Of a stretch of 5,314 bases of DNA, positions 1 through 5,040 are shown one piece after another. Within the stretch, counting starts at the first letter, position 1; every line of letters begins with the position of its first letter. The notes beneath the pieces were generated by a model. That model saw nothing but the letters and a program-made list of their open reading frames with translations, had not been told where the DNA came from and searched no databases. The DNA is from Methanobacteriota archaeon (GTDB taxonomy: Archaea > Thermoplasmatota > Thermoplasmata > RBG-16-68-12). The stretch spans positions 1 to 5,314 of the forward strand of contig VBME01000007.1 in assembly GCA_005878995.1 (NCBI GenBank), written 5' to 3'. Position numbers and translations under genes: made by a program.

Positions 1-196
1 TCCCCCGGGACTCGAACTCGTAGGTCCCATCCGGCTTGAAGAGCGCATCGACGCTCTCCATGTGGTTCGCGTCGTATTCGCCCTTAACGGTTCCCTGAAG
101 ATTGTAGGAGATTAATACCCCGTCGGGCTTGAACTCCCGAATCGTCACGGACGTCGTCTTCTCATTCAGTTCCGACAAAAATTCTTGCTCTGGCAT
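1..196 (-). CDS. Hypothetical protein, N-terminal part (gene runs off the left edge)
   Basis: Sixty-five codons are visible from an ATG at 196-194, beginning MPEQEFLSELNEK; the stop lies outside the window. The frame is open throughout and codons are strongly G/C-ending except near the start. A G-rich element GGTGGAGGGG (214-205 on the minus strand) precedes the ATG; its GGAGG core is 10 bases away and would serve as a Shine-Dalgarno site, which supports this start. The visible sequence has no signal peptide or membrane segment. It alternates charged and hydrophobic residues, with a G-x-Y-x-x-x-H-M-E-S segment near residues 39-48 and a KPDGTYEFE segment near residues 54-62, which suggests a small soluble beta-rich domain. 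I do not recognise the family and assign no function. Confidence is for the existence of the gene. Confidence 0.72.
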   Translation of the reverse strand, partial: MPEQEFLSELNEKTTSVTIREFKPDGVLISYNLQGTVKGEYDANHMESVDALFKPDGTYEFESRG

Positions 197-204
197 GGTT
201 TGAA

Positions 205-214
205 CCCCTCCACC
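205..214 (-). promoter_or_regulatory. Shine-Dalgarno-like element before the left-edge gene
   Basis: On the minus strand this reads GGTGGAGGGG. Its GGAGG core lies 10 bases before the ATG at 196-194, a usable though slightly long spacing. It is the clearest ribosome binding site in the window; several of the other genes appear leaderless. Confidence 0.5.
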
Positions 215-239
215 TTGGGCCCTGCATGGAGTGTCACGC

Positions 240-247
240 GGTATAGC
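240..247 (-). promoter_or_regulatory. Candidate TATA box for the left-edge hypothetical gene
   Basis: On the minus strand this reads GCTATACC, an A/T-rich patch in a GC-rich gap just after the stop of the M29-like gene. Its centre is about 48 bases before the ATG at 196. With an archaeal start site about 27 bases downstream, this leaves a leader of about 20 bases that contains the GGAGG element. It rests on position and composition only. Confidence 0.35.
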
Positions 248-264
248 CCTTTCGGAGTCTCCTC

Positions 265-1362
265 TCAAGGTCCGATTTCGAGACGGACAGGGCCGGTGGT
301 CGCAGTGAAAGATACGGACGGGTCCGCCGCGCGTCGCTCGAGCTGGGGATGGGGCCCGAGTCCAATCCCGACGTCGTCCTTCACGATTCCGTTGTCGAGC
401 ATGCACGCCTCCGCGACGGGATTCAGGCCCACGGAGAAGAAACCGACCCGCGCGGTCGAGACCTTGGATTGCACGAGCGTGTGACTGAGCAAATCCTCCC
501 GGTCTTCCGCTCCCCATTTCACGATCCTCCCCGCCTCGATTTTGAACCAAGGGCGAACGATCGCGCGGCCCGCGAGGAAGATCGGATCCGTCGCGTGGAC
601 CTCGCCGTTCACGGACTCGGGACGAACGGCTCCCTCCAGCTTCCCGGCGGGCAAGGAGGTCTCGACGAATCCACGTCGGATGTCTGCGGGGTCCACGATC
701 CCATCGTCCACCACAGGCGGGATCGGCTTCGTCTCGAACCGGAGATCTGTGCCCGCGTCCGAAACGATCCGGACCCTCTTCCGTCCGGAGAGCCGGCGTC
801 CCAACGCCGTGCCCCGCTTCTGGATTTCCTTCAGGTCGACGCCCAACGCGGCGTGGTAGTTCCGATGCCATTTCGCAAAGTCGAGCCCGTACGCCTCCGC
901 CCGTTCTCGGGTGACCCGCCCGATCGGCAGGTCCACGAAGGGCACTTTCCGGCGCCGCCTCGGTTCGTGCTGTCGCGAGCCGCCCAGCGCGTTGGCGTCG
1001 AACTTCTCGGGCGGGATGTCTTTCATGCGACGCGCGTCCGAGGGCCCGCCCAGGTAGATACGGGCGGTGCAGGTCGAGTCAATTGCATATTCCACGGGGG
1101 ACGGCTGTCGGAGCCACTTGAGGGATAGCTCGTGCATCGACGTGAACCACAGATCGTCCGTCATTAGGGTGATGTGGGTGTCGCTCCCCGTGCGGCGCGC
1201 CTCGAGCGCGAGCGCCTCTGCGAGCGGGATCGTCGGCGGGTACGTGTAGATCTCGAACACGTCCTTCCATCGAAGACGGAGGGAGGCGCGGACGACTTGC
1301 CGCGCGAGCGGGATCCACGCTTCAAATTCGGGGGCGGTGGACGAGGCGGGGCCGACGGGCAT
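265..1362 (-). CDS. M29 aminopeptidase-like protein with apparently lost metal-binding residues
   Basis: This encodes 365 aa, slightly short for the roughly 370-415 aa of M29 (AmpS/AmpT-type) aminopeptidases. The overall order of segments matches that family: an N-terminal domain with PLAEALALEARRTGS near residues 46-60, a middle part with IVSDAGTDLRFE near 199-210, and a C-terminal domain with SVNGEVHATDP near 250-260 and VGLNP near 311-315. M29 enzymes are metal-dependent exopeptidases. Their ligands sit in PxGE, GE-x-x-x-G-x-N, H-x-A-L-G and HWD motifs. Here the corresponding places appear to read PAGK (K241), FFSVGLN (F308/F309), GIGLG (G333) and FTA (352-354), so peptidase activity is doubtful; this alignment was made by eye. 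Non-peptidase relatives exist, such as the Fe(II) dioxygenase NicX. The ATG at 1362 is preferred because a TATA-like box lies about 29 bases upstream; an in-frame TTG at 1374 would add four residues. Confidence 0.75.
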   Translation of the reverse strand: MPVGPASSTAPEFEAWIPLARQVVRASLRLRWKDVFEIYTYPPTIPLAEALALEARRTGSDTHITLMTDDLWFTSMHELSLKWLRQPSPVEYAIDSTCTARIYLGGPSDARRMKDIPPEKFDANALGGSRQHEPRRRRKVPFVDLPIGRVTRERAEAYGLDFAKWHRNYHAALGVDLKEIQKRGTALGRRLSGRKRVRIVSDAGTDLRFETKPIPPVVDDGIVDPADIRRGFVETSLPAGKLEGAVRPESVNGEVHATDPIFLAGRAIVRPWFKIEAGRIVKWGAEDREDLLSHTLVQSKVSTARVGFFSVGLNPVAEACMLDNGIVKDDVGIGLGPHPQLERRAADPSVSFTATTGPVRLEIGP

Positions 1363-1388
1363 GGGGAACGACAATCGTCCGAGAGCCG

Positions 1389-1394
1389 ATAAAA
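1389..1394 (-). promoter_or_regulatory. Candidate TATA box for the M29-like gene
   Basis: The minus strand reads TTTTAT in the 59-bp gap between the dehydrogenase stop and the M29-like ATG. Its centre is about 29 bases before the ATG at 1362, which fits leaderless archaeal transcription from that ATG; the alternative TTG at 1374 would be only 17 bases away. The T-run could instead act as a weak terminator of the upstream gene. Confidence 0.42.
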
Positions 1395-1421
1395 GGTGCG
1401 AATGGGGGACGGTTCGTCGAC

Positions 1422-2504
1422 CTACGAAGGCCAGGTGACGCTGAGGTCGGTGCCGATTTTCTTGAGCGCCTGGACGACTTTCGGGTCGAGCGGAATCCCT
1501 TCTTTTCGGAATTTCTCCATGCGGACGAAGCTCTTTTCGCCGTGCACATAGATTCGCTCCTGCCCCTGGGCCTTCGGGCTGTCCTTCAATTCTCGGGCGA
1601 GGCGGTCGATGTCCCGGCGGAACTCGTCGAGCGGGCGGAACGCACTCGGGTCCAGGGCGAGGAAGAAGTGCCCGACATCGGGCCGTCTCTCGTCCGCGTA
1701 GACTTGCAATCCCGTCGCGGCGCCACTGAGGACGCCGCTCAGGACGTCGACCATGAGGGCGAGTCCGTAGCCTTTGTGGCCGCCGAGGTCTTCGCCTTCG
1801 CCGCCGAGGGGGAGGAGGCCGCCGCCGAGGCGCTTCGCCAGAGCGTTCAAGACGCGCGCCGGATCCGTGGAGCTTCTTCCGGTTTCATCGACCGCCCAAC
1901 CGTGTGGAATCGGTTTCCCCGCGCGGTTATACACCTCGACTTTCCCGCGCGGAACCGTGGCCGTGGCCATGTCCAGGACGAACGCCTTCTCGTTCATCGC
2001 GGGAGCCGCCAGACTGATCGGGTTCGTGCCAAGGACCGAGATCCGCCCAAACGTCGGCACGACGAGCGGGGCTGCGTTCGTCATGCTCATGCCGATCAAG
2101 TTGTGCGGAAGCCCCATCATCGCGTAATAGCCCGCGATTCCGTAGTGATTCGAGTTCCGCACCGTGACGACGCCGACCGCGGTGTCCTTCGCCTTCCGGA
2201 TCGCGAGGTTCATCGCACGCGTGCCGACGACCTGGCCCAAGCTCTGCCCGCCATCGAGCAGCGCGGTCGCTTTCGTTTCTTTGACCACCCGGCTCTGGTC
2301 CGTCGGTTTCATGAAGCCTTCTTTGAGGCCGCTGACGTAGCGGCCGAGGCGCGCGACCCCATGACTGTCGATCCCGCGCAGATCCGCGACGACCAAGACG
2401 TCGGTCGTGACCCGCGCGTCTTCCGCGGGTACGCCGAGCTTCATCAGGACTTGCTCGCAAAAGTGACGGAGCGGTTTTTCGTGGATCGTCACCGTCTCGG
2501 CCAT
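1422..2504 (-). CDS. Ldh family (malate/L-lactate dehydrogenase type 2, MDH2/LDH2) oxidoreductase
   Basis: This encodes 360 aa, a normal length for the MDH2/LDH2 superfamily. These are cytoplasmic NAD(P)-dependent 2-hydroxyacid dehydrogenases with their own fold, unrelated to classical Rossmann LDH/MDH. Family landmarks appear in order: DSHG with the conserved His at residues 46-49; NSNHYGIAGYYA at 117-128; SMTNAAPLVVP followed by GTNPISLAAP at 140-168; VLDMATATVPRGKVE at 176-190; P-H-G-W-A-V-D at 200-206; and GGHKGYGLALMVDVLSG at 241-257. Substrates in the family include malate, L-lactate, sulfolactate, ureidoglycolate and delta-1-piperideine-2-carboxylate; nothing visible decides between them. 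The frame stays open for 75 more codons upstream, to 2729, but that part overlaps the AlkD-like gene and is Arg/Ser-rich without family similarity. The ATG at 2504 (MAETVTIHEK) fits the family N-terminus and has its own TATA-like box. Confidence 0.93.
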   Translation of the reverse strand: MAETVTIHEKPLRHFCEQVLMKLGVPAEDARVTTDVLVVADLRGIDSHGVARLGRYVSGLKEGFMKPTDQSRVVKETKATALLDGGQSLGQVVGTRAMNLAIRKAKDTAVGVVTVRNSNHYGIAGYYAMMGLPHNLIGMSMTNAAPLVVPTFGRISVLGTNPISLAAPAMNEKAFVLDMATATVPRGKVEVYNRAGKPIPHGWAVDETGRSSTDPARVLNALAKRLGGGLLPLGGEGEDLGGHKGYGLALMVDVLSGVLSGAATGLQVYADERRPDVGHFFLALDPSAFRPLDEFRRDIDRLARELKDSPKAQGQERIYVHGEKSFVRMEKFRKEGIPLDPKVVQALKKIGTDLSVTWPS

Positions 2505-2540
2505 CGATGCGTCTCGTCCGACCAACGGAATCGACCTGCG

Positions 2541-2549
2541 CGTATAAGC
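2541..2549 (-). promoter_or_regulatory. Candidate TATA box for the Ldh-family gene
   Basis: On the minus strand this reads GCTTATACG in the 70-bp gap between the AlkD-like stop and the dehydrogenase ATG. Its centre is about 41 bases before the ATG at 2504, so a start site about 27 bases downstream would give a leader of roughly 14 bases. That leader has no convincing Shine-Dalgarno sequence. Confidence 0.45.
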
Positions 2550-2574
2550 TTGCGGTCCGCCCTTCCTGCGGGCC

Positions 2575-3291
2575 TCACCGTCCCCTGCGCAGCTCATCTC
2601 GGAGTGCCTTGGGCGCCCGTTCCGTGGCGACCGTGATGACGACGCGGGGCAGGCCGCGAATATGCTTGCGAAGGAACGTCTCCGTTCGGGGTCGGTCTTG
2701 CTTCCAGCATTCCCGCAGCCATGTGCCAACCGCGCGTTGGACCCAGAACTCGTCGTCGTGGAGGAGTTTCTCCAGGACTTTGAACGGCATATCCAACTCG
2801 CCCGCGAAGACGAGGTCGTGCATCGCGTAGGTCGATGCGCGTCGGCGCCAGATGTTCGTCGAGCGCGTCCATCTCAGGACCTCCGAGAAGCGAGGGGGGT
2901 CCCGACGGACCATCTTCGCGATTGGGCCGGAGGCTAGCGCGTCGCTCAGAGCCCATCCCGTCGCTTCGTCGACCCAGCGGTCCGCGAGCGACCACGAGGT
3001 TCCATCAAGGATCTTCGCGAATCGATCGAGGACCATGATGCCGAGCGCTTTCTCCTCCAAGACCTCGCCGGACCAGAGCGCCGCGGCGAGCGGGTTCACC
3101 TCGGACGCCGTCAGGTCCCGATGCGCCTTCGCGAACGTCGCCAAGATCGTCCGCAACGTCGGGACGCGGAGCCCGAGGACGGGCACCGGCGAACCGAGAT
3201 ACGAAACGGGGTCGGAGGGCGTGGGGGAACGAGGCGCGTTTCGGACTTGTTCGACGAGTTGGGCGCGAGCCTCGCCAACGTTGACGGGCAT
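2575..3291 (-). CDS. DNA alkylation repair protein, AlkD-like HEAT-repeat glycosylase family
   Basis: This encodes 238 aa, close to the usual 220-240 aa for AlkD-like proteins. In characterised members an all-helical, HEAT-like solenoid excises positively charged alkylated bases such as 7-methylguanine and 3-methyladenine from DNA. Matching features include LGLRVPTLR near residues 39-47, helices through the KALGIMVLDRF region (81-91), TGWALSDALASGPIAKM at 111-127, where D117 and W113 correspond to the catalytic Asp and nearby Trp of AlkD, WTRSTNIWRRRAS at 141-153 with the Arg cluster, and EFWVQRAVGTWLRECWKQD at 181-199 with W191. The active-site outline thus looks intact. The ATG at 3291 is chosen because a TTTATG box is centred about 27-28 bases upstream; an in-frame ATG at 3318 would add nine residues (MPRRTSSLT) but overlaps that box. 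The gene is divergent from the SDR/QueA-like unit and followed by the Ldh-family gene after 70 bp. Confidence 0.9.
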   Translation of the reverse strand: MPVNVGEARAQLVEQVRNAPRSPTPSDPVSYLGSPVPVLGLRVPTLRTILATFAKAHRDLTASEVNPLAAALWSGEVLEEKALGIMVLDRFAKILDGTSWSLADRWVDEATGWALSDALASGPIAKMVRRDPPRFSEVLRWTRSTNIWRRRASTYAMHDLVFAGELDMPFKVLEKLLHDDEFWVQRAVGTWLRECWKQDRPRTETFLRKHIRGLPRVVITVATERAPKALRDELRRGR

Positions 3292-3300
3292 CGTTAGGGA

Positions 3301-3308
3301 GGACGTCC
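3301..3308. promoter_or_regulatory. Perfect palindrome GGACGTCC between TATA box and start of the AlkD-like gene
   Basis: GGACGTCC is a perfect 8-bp inverted repeat lying between the candidate TATA box (3316-3322) and the start codon (3291). A regulator bound here could block transcription initiation. An 8-bp palindrome in GC-rich DNA is not rare, so the case rests only on its position. Confidence 0.2.
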
Positions 3309-3315
3309 GACGCGG

Positions 3316-3322
3316 CATAAAG
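3316..3322 (-). promoter_or_regulatory. Candidate TATA box for the AlkD-like gene (leaderless)
   Basis: The minus strand reads CTTTATG. The centre of TTTATG is 27-28 bases before the ATG at 3291, the spacing expected when an archaeal transcript begins at the A of the start codon. No Shine-Dalgarno sequence is needed on this reading. Confidence 0.55.
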
Positions 3323-3376
3323 ATGAACCGCGTAATCCGTTCAGCTGCATGCGTCGGCTCCCGCCGGGTCTGTAGA

Positions 3377-3386
3377 GTTTGTAAAC
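3377..3386. promoter_or_regulatory. Small inverted repeat GTTTGTAAAC upstream of the SDR promoter
   Basis: Four-base arms GTTT and AAAC flank GT, just upstream of the plus-strand TATA-like box at 3395-3402. It is one of the few A/T-rich patches in the divergent intergenic region. It could be an operator or activator site, but the arms are short and chance is a fair explanation. Confidence 0.2.
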
Positions 3387-3394
3387 CAGAAGCG

Positions 3395-3402
3395 AGATAA
3401 AT
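3395..3402 (+). promoter_or_regulatory. Candidate TATA box for the SDR/QueA-like transcript (leaderless)
   Basis: The sequence GATAAATC is centred about 25-26 bases before the ATG at 3424, again the spacing of a leaderless archaeal start. It supports ATG 3424 over the GTG at 3415, and also over the later ATG at 3466, which lies nearer the conserved SDR glycine motif. Confidence 0.5.
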
Positions 3403-3423
3403 CGCGGAAGGCCTGTGTCGGCC

Positions 3424-3982
3424 ATGGAGAATTCTTCGGTTCTCGATCCCGCCCCATCACCGAAAATGGCCCCGACGGAGCGAGTCGCCCTGATCACGGG
3501 CGCGAGCCGCGGCCTTGGTTACACCCTCGCCGAATTCCTCGCGCGACAGCAATGGACCCTCATCCTGAATGCGCGCCACGAGAATGCGTTGGGCACGGCC
3601 GCGGAGCGGCTGAGGGCCGCGGGCGCCGTGGTTACTGCCGTGCCCGGTGACGTCGCTCGCCCGAGTGACCGCCGTGCGATTGCGGCCGCCGCGCGTCGCG
3701 CGGGTCGGTTGGATTTGCTGGTCAACAATGCGTCGGAGTTGGGGCCCTCACCGCTGCCTCCGCTCCTGGAGCACCCGCTCCCCGCGTTGCGGCGGGTGTT
3801 TGAGGTGAACGTGCTCGCACCGATCGCCCTCGTCCGCGCTTGTCTTCGGCTGCTGAGATCGTCGCGGGGTCTCGTCGTGAACGTCACGAGCGACGCAGCC
3901 CGCGGCGGCTATCCCGGATGGGGCGCGAGTCTCAGGTCAACGGTTCGAAGCCCAAGGCACCGTGTGGGAGGTGCCCGCATGA
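3424..3982 (+). pseudogene. Short-chain dehydrogenase/reductase (SDR), C-terminal half deleted and frame broken
   Basis: Residues 1-168 are a clear SDR N-terminal half: nucleotide-binding TGASRGLG at 25-32, GDV with D77, NNAS at 101-104, VNV with N129, and NVTSDAARGGYPGWGA ending at 168, containing the catalytic Ser (S156). SDRs normally continue with YxxxK at this point and then about 70-100 more residues. Here the frame instead gives LRSTVRSPRHR, with no Tyr or catalytic Lys. In the next frame, 3926-3982 encodes RVSGQRFEAQGTVWEVPA and then TGA. Its S-G-Q segment resembles the usual 'TGQ' C-terminal stretch of SDRs, and the TGA overlaps the ATG of the QueA-like gene. I infer loss of the middle-to-late coding part by a non-triplet deletion or a sequence/assembly error. 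As written the protein cannot be a working classical SDR. The ATG at 3424 is chosen from its promoter; ATG 3466 is also possible. Confidence 0.75.
3926..3982 (+). other. Probable out-of-frame remnant of the SDR C-terminus
   Basis: Read in the second frame this stretch encodes RVSGQRFEAQGTVWEVPA and ends in TGA at 3980-3982. The TGA overlaps the following ATG at 3979-3981 as ATGA, a common arrangement for co-translated neighbours. Both points suggest it is the original end of the SDR gene. It is too short to prove this by itself. Confidence 0.5.
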
Positions 3983-5013
3983 ATCGCCAGGAACTCGTTT
4001 TCGAGCAACCGCGGGAGCTGTTCGCCTCGAGCCCCGTCGAGCTGGACCGCGGTTCCCGCGATCAGGTGCGGCTCCTCGTCACGACGCCCGCCGGGAACCG
4101 CCACGCGACGTTCGTTGAGTTGCCGCGCTTTCTCTCCGCGGGAGATCTCCTCGTCGCGAACGAGAGCGCGACGCTCGCCGCGAGCCTGGAGGCCCACGGG
4201 CCCGCGGGGACCTACACGCTCGACCTCAGCACGCGGTACGCGGACGGCCTCTGGCTCGCTGAACCGCGTTGGGATCCGGCGCACCCGGGCCCGATGCCGA
4301 TCCGTCCCGGCGAGGAGGCCCGCGTGGGCGACGCGACCGTCCGCTATCTGGCGCCATATCCAGGAATCCCGCGGCTCTGGTTCATCCGCTCGGACCGTCC
4401 CCTCGAGCCGATTCTGGCGGAGGCCGGCGTGCCGATTCACTACGGTTACGTTCAGAAAATCTGGCCTCTGGATGCGTATCAGAGCCTGTTCTCCCGGGTC
4501 CCCGGAAGCGCGGAGATGCCGTCCGCGGCGCGACCGATTACTCCGAGAATCGAGGAGGCTCTCGAGGCGGCGGGCGTCCGATTCACCTCCGTCGTGCTGC
4601 ACTCGGGCGTCAGCAGTCTGGAGATCGAGACGGACTCCGTGGAACAGCAAGCCGTGTACCCCGAACCGTTTCAGGTCTCACGATCCGCGGCCGAGATGGT
4701 GAACCGCACCCGCGAAGAGGGTCACCGTGTCGTGGCCATCGGGACCACGGTCGTCCGCGCGCTCGAGTCCGCATGGACCCCGGACGGCTTGCGGCCGCGG
4801 CAGGGCTTCACGCGTCTCTTCGTCCATCCCGGAAATCCGGTGCGATCGGTCGACGGCCTGCTCACAGGGTTCCACGACCCGGTCACGAGCCATCTCGCCA
4901 TGCTGGCCGCCCTGATCGGCCTGCCGCGCGTCATGGCCGCCTACCACGAGGCGATCGCGAACGGGTACCGGTGGCACGAGTTCGGGGACAGCCACCTGAT
5001 TCTTCGGAAGTGA
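3979..5013 (+). CDS. QueA-like protein, divergent SAM:tRNA ribosyltransferase-isomerase family
   Basis: This encodes 344 aa, matching the roughly 340-360 aa of QueA. Canonical QueA transfers and isomerises the ribosyl part of S-adenosylmethionine onto preQ1 in tRNA to give epoxyqueuosine. Family features in order are FEQPRELFASSPVE at residues 8-21, AGDLLVANESATLAASL at 54-70 (QueA: PGDLLVFNDTRVIPARL), DAYQSLFSRVPGSAEMPSA at 165-183, VVAIGTTVVRALES at 251-264, VDGLLTGFHDPVTSHLAML at 291-309 and WHEFGDSHLIL at 332-342. Several QueA signatures are changed: PTAGLHF is PSAARPI (181-187), HVGxGTF is HSGVSSL (208-214), HSEYxEV is YPEPFQV (227-233) and TNFHLPxST is TGFHDPVTS (296-304). It therefore belongs to a side branch; I recall similar forms in Actinobacteria. 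Its substrate is uncertain. It may depend on the SDR promoter and on coupled translation through the ATGA overlap. Confidence 0.85.
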   Translation: MNRQELVFEQPRELFASSPVELDRGSRDQVRLLVTTPAGNRHATFVELPRFLSAGDLLVANESATLAASLEAHGPAGTYTLDLSTRYADGLWLAEPRWDPAHPGPMPIRPGEEARVGDATVRYLAPYPGIPRLWFIRSDRPLEPILAEAGVPIHYGYVQKIWPLDAYQSLFSRVPGSAEMPSAARPITPRIEEALEAAGVRFTSVVLHSGVSSLEIETDSVEQQAVYPEPFQVSRSAAEMVNRTREEGHRVVAIGTTVVRALESAWTPDGLRPRQGFTRLFVHPGNPVRSVDGLLTGFHDPVTSHLAMLAALIGLPRVMAAYHEAIANGYRWHEFGDSHLILRK

Positions 5014-5040
5014 CCGGACGCCGTCGTGTGGAGCCGGCCA

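Larger units (their letters stand above)
3424..5013 (+). other. Continuous reading frame joining the SDR fragment to the QueA-like gene
   Basis: The frame entered at ATG 3424 has no stop until 5013. An automatic gene caller would report one protein of 529 aa (532 from GTG 3415) with an SDR half in front and a QueA-like part behind. I regard this as an accidental fusion: the SDR half ends exactly where its catalytic Tyr should be, the linker (about residues 169-185) is unlike either family, and a full-length QueA-like protein starts at an internal ATG. If real and expressed, it would be a two-domain chimera. Confidence 0.5.

Noticed and set aside
349..1128. Plus-strand open frame (259 codons) opposite the M29-like gene
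   Set aside because: The minus-strand frame has M29-type segments and a candidate promoter. The plus-strand product has low-complexity Arg/Asp/Pro composition without motifs.
1542..2636. Long plus-strand open frame (364 codons) opposite the Ldh-family gene
   Set aside because: It is antisense to a clearly recognisable MDH2/LDH2 gene. Its product is rich in Arg, Asp and His with no family-like motif, as expected from the mirror frame of GC-rich codon usage.
2505..2729. N-terminal extension of the Ldh-family gene by 75 codons
   Set aside because: It overlaps the AlkD-like coding sequence, has Arg/Ser-rich composition and no similarity to the dehydrogenase N-terminus. The ATG at 2504 fits the family and its own promoter.
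3937..4650. Minus-strand open frame (237 codons) opposite the QueA-like gene
   Set aside because: The opposite strand carries clear QueA-family motifs over the same interval. The minus-strand product is Arg-rich with no recognisable domain.
5014..5040. Possible bidirectional terminator hairpin between the convergent stops
   Set aside because: Only short GCCGGC/GGCC elements are present, with no stable stem-loop and no T-run on either strand.
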